Shown here: piece after piece, positions 35,798 through 44,708 of the stretch | Layout: each line of letters starts with the position of its first letter | How positions within the stretch are numbered: the stretch's first letter is position 1 | Source of the DNA: an uncultured Bacteroidales bacterium | GTDB taxonomy: Bacteria; Bacteroidota; Bacteroidia; Bacteroidales; Bacteroidaceae | Assembly (NCBI GenBank): GCA_937914945.1 | Contig: CALGJF010000056.1 | Location: 1-64,000, forward strand | DNA length: 64,000 nt | Direction: 5' to 3' | Position numbers and translations under genes: made by a program | Notes under the pieces: generated by a model | Database searches by the model: none | Seen by the model: the letters and a program-made list of their open reading frames with translations, nothing else | Told to the model about the DNA's origin: nothing

Positions 35798-38038
35798 TTA
35801 TCTCTTTACAAACTTGAAGTTCTTGAAGTAAACTTGCTGCTCGGCACCGCTTATGTTGGTGATGCGCAGTGCGCTTGCTGTCATGCCGCCAAGCTCGTTG
35901 CCGGTGTGTATAACGGGGTCGTTGTCGGCATAGTGCAGGAGCGATACCTCGCGCCAGTTGCCATCAACGAGCAGTTCAAGCTTGAAGTTCTTGGCAACGC
36001 CGTTCACGCCAAAGTTAAAGTCCATGCCTTGGAATGTGATGGGGCGGTCGCTCTCAACGACGAATTCGCCACCTGCCTGCCAATTGATAACCTCCAAAGC
36101 CGATGCCACGGTAACATCGCTGCCACGCACGCTCACAGGCAACAGGGCAAGCTGTTTCACAGTCGATTTCACCTTGAAGGGGTTGTAGTCGGCTGCTGTG
36201 TCGTACTTGCTGTTGTGCTCCTTGTTGTATTTCTCTGTTGCAAGTGTGAACAGAGTGTTAAGGGTGGGCAGCAACACCTTTGTGCCAAGCTTTGTACCTG
36301 TTTGGTAGGGGTGCAACATTGCCTTGTTGTTCTCGTTGTCGTACATCTGCTTTCTTATGTCGCGCGCTTGGTTCCATAGGCGGTTGAAATAGTCGATTAT
36401 GCCAAGAGGCGTATTTGATGGGCTTATTTTGCCGTCGGCAACCTTCTTCATGTTACAGATTGTTGTACCATAGTCGGCAAGCAGTTTGCCCTGTAACAGC
36501 CACGGGCGCAGTTCGTGAATGAGCTGGGGGTTGTTGTTGTCGGCAAGCAATTTGTCGCAGGCTTCGTCGAGTTCCCAGCATTTGAATGCAAGAATGTCGA
36601 GTGCGGCATCGTCGCCCTCAATGGCTTTCTGTGCAATATCCTTTATCTCATCGCCCTCTTCGCGGCGGAATCCGTGTCCGTTGGGGCCGAGGTCCTTGTT
36701 ATAGAGTGCAAACACTCCCAACGCCATAGAGTTGCTTGGCAGTATGTTCTGGAGGCTCTTTTGCCAGTTGGAGTGTTCGTCGTAGTTCTCGGTGTTCCAG
36801 CAGTAGTCGGCAATGCCGTAGAGCGAGATTTTAGATGTCTCGGCATACTCCATGGGGTTGCTTACAAAGCCCGATACAAGGGGTGCAATATCTTTGCCGT
36901 TGCCGTAGAGGGGGCCCATAAGCATGTGGTCGCGTACAAAGTCGTTCACGGGGAAATTGAGCCATATGTATGCTTTGCGCTGTATGCGTTCGTTAATCCA
37001 CTCCATAGTGGGCTTGTCGATGCAGGCTACAACCGAGTTTCCTGTCCACATAATCTCGATACCCTTGTTCAGGGTGCTGCCTAGCGTGCGCAGATAGCCT
37101 TTCTCCTCATTGGCCCAGCCGCGGTTATACTCTGTGGGGCACATGATGAGGGGTGCCACATCCTTTTTCTTTTGGATGAAATTGTCATCGACATAGTTGA
37201 GCAGCTCGGCCTGTTTGTCGGCCTTTGTACCCTCGCCCCAAATGTCATCAAAGAATACCGCAAAGGCGCGTACTCCCAAATCGTACATCTTCTCGAGCTT
37301 GGCTACAAGGGCGTCGCGGTCCTCATTGTTCCACTTTATATCCACACCCGGGTGAATAGCCCAATAGAAGTTTACATAGTTCTTCTTGGCAACCTCCACA
37401 AGTTCGGCTATGCGTTTGGCCTCAGCCTCGGGGTAGGGAACACGCCATTTGTCGCGGTGCCAGGGATCGTCTTTGGGGCCGTAGATATATACGTTCATCT
37501 TGTTCTTGCCATAGAAGTCGAGCTGGCTCAAACGTGCTTCGTGGCTCCACGGGGTGCCATAGAAGCCCTCCACGGTTCCACGGAAGGGCATGTCGGGCCA
37601 GTCGGCAACGGCTACCTCTTCGTAGATGTCGTTTGCGATGTGTTGCAGCAGCGATTGGATTCCATAGAAAAGGCCACGCTCATCGTTGCCGGCAATAACA
37701 ATTCCCTCCTGCGACACTTTAAGATAGTAGCCCTCGGCCTGTTTGGGGATAAATTTCTTGTATTTTTTCACCTCCTTGTCGCCCCTTACTCCCAGAGTAA
37801 CGGTGTACTTCTCGTTGGGGGCAATCTCGGGCTTGGCTTGTTTAATGGCCTCGCCTATGTAGCCGTTCATGTATTTGTCGGCTGCAACAATGCTCCATTT
37901 TGCGGGTACTTCGTACCAAACTTCGGCGGGTGCCCACAAAATTTTCTTCCATCGTGGGTTTTCCGTCCAATAGGAGGCCTGTACTGTGCATAATGCGGCT
38001 ATAAGCAAAATGCCTAATGCAAAAATTTTCTTGTTCAT
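35798..38038 (-). CDS. GH84 beta-N-acetylglucosaminidase (O-GlcNAcase/hyaluronidase family)
   Basis: 746 residues with a signal peptide (to about 21). The N-terminal domain of about 120 residues is of the hexosaminidase type (IVIAGNDERGLFYGIQSL). The GH84 barrel follows, with RGTVEGFYGTPW at 153-164 and the catalytic pair D264-D265 in FFDDIWGEG, corresponding to the substrate-assisted Asp pair of characterised family members. A helical domain and a C-terminal carbohydrate-binding-like beta-sandwich end the protein. It removes GlcNAc from glycoproteins or mucin outside the cytoplasm. A porin-like gene lies 19 bp upstream on the same strand. Confidence 0.94.
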   Translation of the reverse strand: MNKKIFALGILLIAALCTVQASYWTENPRWKKILWAPAEVWYEVPAKWSIVAADKYMNGYIGEAIKQAKPEIAPNEKYTVTLGVRGDKEVKKYKKFIPKQAEGYYLKVSQEGIVIAGNDERGLFYGIQSLLQHIANDIYEEVAVADWPDMPFRGTVEGFYGTPWSHEARLSQLDFYGKNKMNVYIYGPKDDPWHRDKWRVPYPEAEAKRIAELVEVAKKNYVNFYWAIHPGVDIKWNNEDRDALVAKLEKMYDLGVRAFAVFFDDIWGEGTKADKQAELLNYVDDNFIQKKKDVAPLIMCPTEYNRGWANEEKGYLRTLGSTLNKGIEIMWTGNSVVACIDKPTMEWINERIQRKAYIWLNFPVNDFVRDHMLMGPLYGNGKDIAPLVSGFVSNPMEYAETSKISLYGIADYCWNTENYDEHSNWQKSLQNILPSNSMALGVFALYNKDLGPNGHGFRREEGDEIKDIAQKAIEGDDAALDILAFKCWELDEACDKLLADNNNPQLIHELRPWLLQGKLLADYGTTICNMKKVADGKISPSNTPLGIIDYFNRLWNQARDIRKQMYDNENNKAMLHPYQTGTKLGTKVLLPTLNTLFTLATEKYNKEHNSKYDTAADYNPFKVKSTVKQLALLPVSVRGSDVTVASALEVINWQAGGEFVVESDRPITFQGMDFNFGVNGVAKNFKLELLVDGNWREVSLLHYADNDPVIHTGNELGGMTASALRITNISGAEQQVYFKNFKFVKR

Positions 38039-38057
38039 AGTCGTAAATGTATTTTAT

Positions 38058-39314
38058 TTAGAAATTATATTTCAGCATGGCGCAAAGGCGATGGTTGGTA
38101 ACGGCGTGTGTGCCGTCTATCTTGTATTTGCTGTCGGCAGTGCCGTAGCCCACGGTGGTGGGGTTGTACTCCAATCCTATCTGCATTGCATTATGTGTGT
38201 AGAGTATGCTGGGTGCCACACGCCATATGTATGCAGCATTCTTTTCTCCACGCATATATATACCACCCACAAAGTCGTCCTCGCAACCAAGGTTCTTTGT
38301 GTATCCGGCAAAGAGGCAGTAGGTAAGGTGTCCCTTTTTCAGTTTCTGTTTGTATGTTACGTCAATCCATCCTGCTACGCTGCGCAGGGGGCTGTACTCC
38401 CACTCGCCGTTGTCTTTTATTTTTGTAACACCATAGCCGCTTATCATAGATAAGTGTCCGGCGTTCTCGGCATATGTAATACGTCCTTTAAAGCCCCAAT
38501 TACCGCTTTTATACGATGCAAAGGCGGTTGAGGAGATTGTTGCAATGCGCTCGTCTATCTTAACATTGCCGCTGATGGTGTTTCCCTGTGCGTCGGTTGT
38601 GCTACCCTGTGCAATGCTGCGTGGTTTGAGTGTGAGAAGGTCCACGCCCACACCGGCCTGCCACTTGCTGCCTTTATACATGGCCTGCAAGTAAATCTCG
38701 GGCACCACGGCGTCGCGAGCATAATCGAATTTGCTACCGTCGGGGCCCGGCGATGTATATTGGTATTGGTATAGTATGGTACCGGTGAGGGTATATTTAC
38801 CACGATAATAGTTGTAACGCACTTGCGGGGTGCGGCTGAACGGGGTAAAGGGCGCTCCTGTTTCAAGCGTGAACACATCGGGCATCATATCGCCCATCAT
38901 GGGGTGCCATGCCTGTCCCACAAGAATATCCTGTTTTTCCCAGGCCATTTTGGCATATGCCTGGCGTATGCGTAATACGGTGTTGCTGGTACCGAATCCT
39001 GCGAAGTCGGCCTCAATCTTTGCCGATGTCTTTGCTCCCAAAAACTCGGGGCCTGTGATGTTCAGTCCCAGGCGTGTGGTAATGCTCAGCAGCATCATAT
39101 TGGGCTTTCTGTTGATATCGTCGCCATAGATGTCCTTAACCTCGTCTTTGGGCATGTAATAGAACTGCTCACTGTTCGACGTGTAGCTTTCACGCGTGTC
39201 GAAACAAGCGTAGTTCCTTATAAAGCCATAGGGCTTGAAGGTGATGGCTTTCTCTTGTGCGTGGCTGCATAGAGCGGAAACGGCAATTGCAGCAATCATA
39301 AAAAACTTTTTCAT
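38058..39314 (-). CDS. Porin-like outer-membrane protein
   Basis: 418 residues with a signal peptide (to about 19, CSHA). The mature part is rich in alternating beta strands beginning ITFKPYGFIRNYACFDTRES and ending in the aromatic strand LCAMLKYNF, the usual final strand of an outer-membrane barrel. It resembles uncharacterised Bacteroidetes porins. It lies 19 bp upstream of GH84 and 40 bp downstream of the DASS transporter, so the three genes (symporter, porin, glycosidase) may be coexpressed. Confidence 0.7.
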   Translation of the reverse strand: MKKFFMIAAIAVSALCSHAQEKAITFKPYGFIRNYACFDTRESYTSNSEQFYYMPKDEVKDIYGDDINRKPNMMLLSITTRLGLNITGPEFLGAKTSAKIEADFAGFGTSNTVLRIRQAYAKMAWEKQDILVGQAWHPMMGDMMPDVFTLETGAPFTPFSRTPQVRYNYYRGKYTLTGTILYQYQYTSPGPDGSKFDYARDAVVPEIYLQAMYKGSKWQAGVGVDLLTLKPRSIAQGSTTDAQGNTISGNVKIDERIATISSTAFASYKSGNWGFKGRITYAENAGHLSMISGYGVTKIKDNGEWEYSPLRSVAGWIDVTYKQKLKKGHLTYCLFAGYTKNLGCEDDFVGGIYMRGEKNAAYIWRVAPSILYTHNAMQIGLEYNPTTVGYGTADSKYKIDGTHAVTNHRLCAMLKYNF

Positions 39315-39354
39315 TGTGTCTATGTTTTAAGGGTGTGCGGGGCACTATCCTGGT

Positions 39355-40836
39355 TTATTCGAAGAATCCTGTTTTTCCCACAAATATTATGAGTGAATAT
39401 CCTATTATGAGTGAAATTACTCCGATGATTACCCCCACACGTAGCATGTGCGACGATTTTATAAGCCCGGTGGAGTGAGCAATGGCGTTGGGCGGTGTGC
39501 TTATGGGTAGCGCCATGGCAAACGATGCCGACAATGCCACGCCAATGAGCAGTGTTCCTATGCCACCATATTCGCCAAGTGCAGGGCCCATTCCGCGGCC
39601 CACGGCTGCCAAAATAGGAACCATCAGTGCTGTTGCGGCAGAGTTTGAAATAAAGGTAGATAGGGTCCAGCAGATTATACCGCTGCCAATCATCACCACC
39701 AATACAGGCCATTTGTCAAACGGTATTGCGTTCACCAATGTGCTTGCGAGCCCGGTCTTGTTCATGGCAGTGCCAAGCGCAAAGCCACCGGCCACCATCC
39801 AAAGGCAGGCCCAATCGATATCCTTCAAGTCTTTTGATTTGATGATGCGTGTGATTGCGAACACACCCACGGGGATGAGTGCCACCACATAGGAATTTAT
39901 TCCCACAAGTTTCTCAAACATCCACAAAAGAATGGTTACGGCAAGGGTGGCATATATCACATTTGTTCTCCAGCCCTTTTTTGCACCGCCGTCGATGCGC
40001 AGATGAATCTCCTTTGCGGAGAATGGGTGGAATATTCTGAGCAATCCCCATGCTATTACAAGGATTACAAGCATGAGCGGTGTCATCACCATCATCCAAT
40101 CGCCGAATCCTATGCCAAGATTAAGGCCGGCAGTGTCGTTCAAATAGCCAAGGGCTATGCCGTTGGGCGGTGTACCTATAGGTGTGGCAATGCCGCCTAT
40201 ATTCGCTCCAATGGGAATGGCAAGGGCAAGCGCGGCGCACCCCTTTTCCTCCTTTGGCAGCGATTTAAGCACAGGAGCAAGGAATGTGAGCATCATGGCA
40301 GCCGTGGCAGTGTTGCTCACAAACATAGAGAATATGGCTGTAACAAGAATGAAACCGAAGAGCACGGTGTAGGGCTTGCTGCCGAATGGTTTCAGCATAG
40401 CGCGGGCAAGCGTAATATCCACCCCGCTTTTCGATGCCACCAATGCAAGAACAAAACCACCCATGAATAGCATGATGGTTTGATCGGCAAATGTGCCCAT
40501 TATTGCCTTGTAGCTCACAAGCTGGCTGCGGCTCACCTCGTCGAGCCCGCTTATCAGGGGCGTTATTGCGCTGTTGGATATTGTGAGTAGCGAAATCACT
40601 ATGATAAGCAGCGAAGTGGTCCATGCGGGCACCGCCTCCTCAATCCACATGAGAGCCGCCCACACGAATATGGCAATCACTCTCTGTTGCACCACGGTCA
40701 ATCCCTCTATCCCAAAGCTCTCTGTTGGCAGTATGGCCAGGAGAAGGCCGAGCAACGATACCAACCCCACTTTTATATATCTGTTGTATCTTTTGAAGAA
40801 CCTCAAAACACCATTCTGTCGCTGTTTGTCTTCCAT
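39355..40836 (-). CDS. DASS-family (SLC13) sodium/dicarboxylate-type symporter
   Basis: 493 residues with 11-12 hydrophobic helices. The two signature SNT-type motifs are present (FVSNTATAAM near 175 and FISNSAATALM near 400), each followed by the conserved TPPNxIA (TPIGTPPNGIALG and ISTPPNAIAHS). Members move di- or tricarboxylates, or sulfate, together with sodium across the inner membrane. The mixed SNT/SNS pattern does not decide the substrate. It starts a possible operon with the porin and GH84 genes. Confidence 0.9.
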   Translation of the reverse strand: MEDKQRQNGVLRFFKRYNRYIKVGLVSLLGLLLAILPTESFGIEGLTVVQQRVIAIFVWAALMWIEEAVPAWTTSLLIIVISLLTISNSAITPLISGLDEVSRSQLVSYKAIMGTFADQTIMLFMGGFVLALVASKSGVDITLARAMLKPFGSKPYTVLFGFILVTAIFSMFVSNTATAAMMLTFLAPVLKSLPKEEKGCAALALAIPIGANIGGIATPIGTPPNGIALGYLNDTAGLNLGIGFGDWMMVMTPLMLVILVIAWGLLRIFHPFSAKEIHLRIDGGAKKGWRTNVIYATLAVTILLWMFEKLVGINSYVVALIPVGVFAITRIIKSKDLKDIDWACLWMVAGGFALGTAMNKTGLASTLVNAIPFDKWPVLVVMIGSGIICWTLSTFISNSAATALMVPILAAVGRGMGPALGEYGGIGTLLIGVALSASFAMALPISTPPNAIAHSTGLIKSSHMLRVGVIIGVISLIIGYSLIIFVGKTGFFE

Positions 40837-40982
40837 GTTTTAACTGTTTGTAGCTTGTTCTGTGATAACGCTTGCTAAATTACTTGAAAGAATCCAAAGA
40901 ATCAAAAAAACTCATTATTCTTTTATGCCTTTGTGCGCATTTTTCTCTTTTTGTTTGTTTTATAGAAACAAAAGTTTTTAAT

Positions 40983-41336
40983 ATGGCAACAATACGTTTG
41001 ACAAAAGAGCAGTTTGTAAAGAGGGTTTCAAAATTGGGCTCGAGTATTTCCGATTTCAAATTTGTAGGTGCAAGGCCCGCGGTTATTGATTTCTATGCCG
41101 ATTGGTGCGGCCCCTGCAATATGGTTGCCCCTTTCATGGAGGATTTGTCGAAAGAGTACGATGAAAAGGTCGATTTTTACAAGGTAAACGTAGATGAAGA
41201 GAATGAATTGTCGGCCTATTTCGGCATACGTTCCATACCCACCATTCTGTTTATAACAGCCGGTGGTGCGATGAGGCGCCACACCGGTGCCTTGCTGCGT
41301 GAACAACTGAAAAACGAGATAGATAAACTGCTGTAA
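40983..41336 (+). CDS. Thioredoxin
   Basis: 117 residues from ATG 40983. A longer frame from 40872 would add a hydrophobic stretch, but a near-consensus -7 box (TGCCTTTG, about 40927-40934) lies inside it, which favours the short cytoplasmic start. The active site is WCGPC (41-45), with the cis-Pro in SIPTILF. It is a general disulfide reductase. The gene and the convergent endonuclease gene touch stop to stop with no spacer (41336/41337). If the long start were used the protein would be membrane-tethered. Confidence 0.88.
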   Translation: MATIRLTKEQFVKRVSKLGSSISDFKFVGARPAVIDFYADWCGPCNMVAPFMEDLSKEYDEKVDFYKVNVDEENELSAYFGIRSIPTILFITAGGAMRRHTGALLREQLKNEIDKLL

Positions 41337-42161
41337 TCAGTGCAGCCCCCAGAATGGAGCGCTGTAATTTTTTTCTATCTCATTCTCGGTATCATCGGGC
41401 AGGGCTGCGAAGAAATCCAGCCCTGTCAGTTCTTCTACCTTGTCAATGCTCATGGCATACTCCTTGAGCTTCTTTTTCTCGGCCTTGTTCTTGCATACAA
41501 AGCCGATGGCGCGGTGTTTGCCGTTGTAGTCGGTGAGCAGCACTTTGAAGAAGGCATTGGGGATTTTTACACGGCTGTATCCGATGCTCTCCTCTCTGTC
41601 GCTATTAAAAATGGGGCCTGTAACCACTATCACACGGCCGTATAGTTCGGCCTTGTCGCGGGTGAGTTCTTCCAGCTTTTTCCATACCCCACGGTTGAGA
41701 TTCTTGTTCTGGGGCGATACATTGGATAGGTAAAAACTCTCCTCCATGGCCTGCTTGCTCCATTTCATGTCGGCAGCAGGTGCCATGTGCCCACGATCCC
41801 ACCCCGAATTCTTATAGTCATCGTCGCAGGCCTGTGTTCCCCGCACCAAGGGGTCGCAACAGAAACCATCTTCGCGCTCCACAACTCCCACAGCCTCTTC
41901 GGCGGTAAGTTCATATCCCACCCAGTTGGGGTTCTTGGTGCTGCTGTTATATGAAACGGTATAGCCTGTATGCTCTATAATCTGGCTTTTTGCAGGCGGT
42001 GTCGTGAAAATGGGTACAGCAAGGTCGCTGCTGTAATCGGCGTTGCCTTGTGCTTGCCGGGGCTCTATGAAGTGGCTTATCAATATGCCCGCCACTACAA
42101 CAGCTGCAACCCATAATATTCTGTTTGTCGCGGGTTGTTTGTTCTTTTTTCTTCTTGCCAT
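41337..42161 (-). CDS. Membrane-anchored DNA/RNA non-specific endonuclease (NucA/EndoG family)
   Basis: 274 residues. One N-terminal membrane helix (about 14-30) anchors the protein. The nuclease domain carries DRGH (122-125, with the catalytic His) and the metal-binding region NVSPQNKNLNRG (147-158). These enzymes cut single- and double-stranded DNA and RNA with Mg2+; an anchored form in the envelope would degrade extracellular or incoming nucleic acid. It lies 13 bp downstream of the second GH95 gene, so the two are probably cotranscribed. Confidence 0.9.
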   Translation of the reverse strand: MARRKKNKQPATNRILWVAAVVVAGILISHFIEPRQAQGNADYSSDLAVPIFTTPPAKSQIIEHTGYTVSYNSSTKNPNWVGYELTAEEAVGVVEREDGFCCDPLVRGTQACDDDYKNSGWDRGHMAPAADMKWSKQAMEESFYLSNVSPQNKNLNRGVWKKLEELTRDKAELYGRVIVVTGPIFNSDREESIGYSRVKIPNAFFKVLLTDYNGKHRAIGFVCKNKAEKKKLKEYAMSIDKVEELTGLDFFAALPDDTENEIEKNYSAPFWGLH

Positions 42162-42174
42162 TATTCGTGCAGTG

Positions 42175-44682
42175 TCAGCCTATTTTAAGTTTACCCTTTG
42201 CAGTCAGCACCACCTTGTATGTTTTGCCTTTCTTTGTGCCGAATGAGAGCGTGCTGTCGCCGTAACGCAGATTGCAACGCTCGCCGTTCTTCGATTTTAT
42301 TATAATCTCGGTGGGAGTACAATCCTTCCAGGTAATATTCACATCGAAACCACCCTTGGCACAGATACCCTTTACCTCGCCCTCGCTCCATGCATCGGGC
42401 AGGGCGGGGAGTATGTGTATAAAGCCCATGTGGCTCTGCATAAGCATCTCGGTAATACCGGCTGTACCACCGAAATTGCCGTCAATCTGGAAGGGCGCGT
42501 GTGTGTCCCACAGATTGTCCAGTGTGCCGTTTTTCAACAGATTGCCGAAAAGGGTGTATGCATGGTTGCCGTCGTGCAGGCGGGCCCATTGGTTCAGCTT
42601 CCAACCCATGCTCCAGCCTGTTGCGCCATCGCCGCGATGCACAAGTACCACCTTCGATGCCTCGGCAAGCTCGGGGGTTGTTACGGGCGAAATGGTGTGT
42701 CCCGGGTGCAGGCCAAAAAGGTGGTTCACGTGGCGGTGCTGGTCTTTGGGGTCGTCGATATCCTTGCTCCACTCCATAAGTTGGCCGTAACGGCCGGTTT
42801 GGTAGGGAACAAGGTTGTCAAGTACGCTCTGCCACTCTCTGCGCAGTTGCTTGTCTGTTTTCAGCACCTCGGCAGCCTTTATAGCATCGAGCAGAATCTC
42901 GCGTACCACGGCATGCACAAAGGTGGCTCCCTGGTCTATGGGGCCATGCTCGGGCGATGTCGATGGCGCGGCGGTGTAGCTGCCATCTTCGCGTTTCCAC
43001 AAATAATCCATGGTGAAGAGCGCACTGCTCTTTATGATTTCGTATCCGCTGTTTTTAAGGAAATCCTTGTCGCGCGTGTAGTCGTAGTAGTCCCATACAT
43101 GTGTGGCAAGCCATGGGCCTGCCATGGGGTTGAAGTTCCACGACATATCCTGGCTTATTAGCGGGGCTGTGAAACCGAAGATGTTGCCCGAAATGGCTGC
43201 TGTCCAGCCACGCGCACCAAAATATGCCTTTGCCGATACCTCACCGGGTTTTACAAGTGTCTTTATGAAATCCACAAGCGGCAGCACGCACTCGTCAAGG
43301 TTAGTGGCGCACGCGGGCCAATAGTTCATTTGCAGATTTATGTTGTTGTGATAGTCCACGCGCCAAGGGCCATCCACATTGTTGTGCCACATACCTTGCA
43401 GGTTGGCCGGCAGGTTGCCCGGTCGCGAGCTTGCTATTAGCAGGTAGCGGCCGAATTGGAAGTATAGCTCCTCCAAACCATAGTCGGGCTTGCCGGTGCG
43501 GTAGCTTTTCAAGCGTTGCGGGGTGGGCAGAGAGGCTACGCCTGGATATTCCAATGTGGCGGGTGCATTGGGGTTTATATCCAATTTAACGCGGTTGAAA
43601 AGGGATGAGTAATCGGCATAGTGCTCCTTGAAAAGGGTGTCATAGCCTTTGGCCACGGCGCTCTTCATCCATTCGTAGGTTGTGCTGTCGGGGTTCACAC
43701 CCACATAGGTCTTGGGGTCCTTGAAGTCGGGGTCGAAGTTTATTTTGTAGTCGGTGTCGGCCGTTACATAGAATACAACCTCGTCGGCTCCGTCAATGTA
43801 AATTTTCCCATCGCGGATTATTTGTTTGCCACCCTCTGCAACGGCTTTTATGCGCAGGGTATATTGCATGCTGTTGTTGTCAAGCCTTGCTTTCCAAGCA
43901 AGAGCATCATTGCCCTCGGCCTCGAGTTTGCCCTCTGATACGGGGTTGGGAGCGTAGCTGAATACGAGATTCTGCATGCCGGGTTTATCGGCACTGAACT
44001 TCATAACCAACGTGTTGGCAGGGTACGATACAAAATATTTGCGCTCAAAATTAATATCGTCTTTGGTGTATTGTACCACGGCAAGTGCCGAATCCAAGGA
44101 TAGCACGCGCTTGTAATCGCCCAATCCCACCATGCTGTGTCCGGTTTCAATGTAGAACTCTCCCATTGTGGTGAAATTACCAAAGCGGAAGGGCTTTTCT
44201 CCATAATATTCGTAAGAGGCGGTGCTGTTGAAATTTTCGCGCGTGAGGCGTGCAGCCTTCTCGTCGTCGCCATCGATAAAGGCCTGTCTGATGTCGTCGA
44301 GCAAATGTGCCGACTGCTTGTTTACGTTCCAATAATACTCGGCACCGCCCTCGGTGTTGGGGCCACCGCGCCACAAGGTCTTTTCGTTGAAGGTGATTCG
44401 CTCGGCCTCCAAAGAGCCCATGATGTTGGCACCTATGCTGCCGTTACCGATGGGTAGCGATTGTGATTCCCATTCTTGGTCGGGGTTGTATGCACCCTCA
44501 CCCGCCCATTCGGGCTTCCCTTTGCCTTTCCACAGGTCGGGGCGGCCGCCATGCCACACGGCACGGCCTTTGAGAGTGGTGGGTTGGTCGAACCAAACGC
44601 TCAATCCGTTTATGTAATTGGTTTGTGCTTGTAACAAAAGTGCCGCAACGAGGCTCACGATGATTGTGGAAAGTCTTTTCAT
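42175..44682 (-). CDS. GH95 fucosidase-type glycosidase, second copy
   Basis: 835 residues from ATG 44682, chosen because it begins a clear signal peptide (MKRLSTIIVSLVAALLLQAQ); the longer frame adds a basic non-signal stretch. It has the standard single-domain GH95 layout: N-terminal beta domain, then an alpha/alpha barrel with N447 and N449 in NNINLQMNYW, E578 in SPEHGP and D734 in HAPFQIDGNFG. It lacks the extra N-terminal modules of the other GH95 at 11929. Likely an alpha-L-fucosidase, or alpha-L-galactosidase in family variants, acting in the periplasm. The endonuclease gene follows after 13 bp. Confidence 0.93.
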   Translation of the reverse strand: MKRLSTIIVSLVAALLLQAQTNYINGLSVWFDQPTTLKGRAVWHGGRPDLWKGKGKPEWAGEGAYNPDQEWESQSLPIGNGSIGANIMGSLEAERITFNEKTLWRGGPNTEGGAEYYWNVNKQSAHLLDDIRQAFIDGDDEKAARLTRENFNSTASYEYYGEKPFRFGNFTTMGEFYIETGHSMVGLGDYKRVLSLDSALAVVQYTKDDINFERKYFVSYPANTLVMKFSADKPGMQNLVFSYAPNPVSEGKLEAEGNDALAWKARLDNNSMQYTLRIKAVAEGGKQIIRDGKIYIDGADEVVFYVTADTDYKINFDPDFKDPKTYVGVNPDSTTYEWMKSAVAKGYDTLFKEHYADYSSLFNRVKLDINPNAPATLEYPGVASLPTPQRLKSYRTGKPDYGLEELYFQFGRYLLIASSRPGNLPANLQGMWHNNVDGPWRVDYHNNINLQMNYWPACATNLDECVLPLVDFIKTLVKPGEVSAKAYFGARGWTAAISGNIFGFTAPLISQDMSWNFNPMAGPWLATHVWDYYDYTRDKDFLKNSGYEIIKSSALFTMDYLWKREDGSYTAAPSTSPEHGPIDQGATFVHAVVREILLDAIKAAEVLKTDKQLRREWQSVLDNLVPYQTGRYGQLMEWSKDIDDPKDQHRHVNHLFGLHPGHTISPVTTPELAEASKVVLVHRGDGATGWSMGWKLNQWARLHDGNHAYTLFGNLLKNGTLDNLWDTHAPFQIDGNFGGTAGITEMLMQSHMGFIHILPALPDAWSEGEVKGICAKGGFDVNITWKDCTPTEIIIKSKNGERCNLRYGDSTLSFGTKKGKTYKVVLTAKGKLKIG

Positions 44683-44708
44683 TTTTTTATGTAGTTTAGA
44701 TGTTTTGT

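Noticed and set aside
36515..37084. Plus-strand frame of 189 codons opposite the GH84 gene
   Set aside because: It lies wholly antisense to a conserved enzyme, has Cys/Val-rich composition typical of shadow frames and no family motif. Other long antisense frames (for example 8905-9921, 37172-37993, 42415-43161) were dropped for the same reason.
40872..40982. Membrane-tethered thioredoxin from the upstream ATG
   Set aside because: The promoter-like box lies inside this extension, so the start at 40983 is more likely; the alternative is noted in the gene entry.
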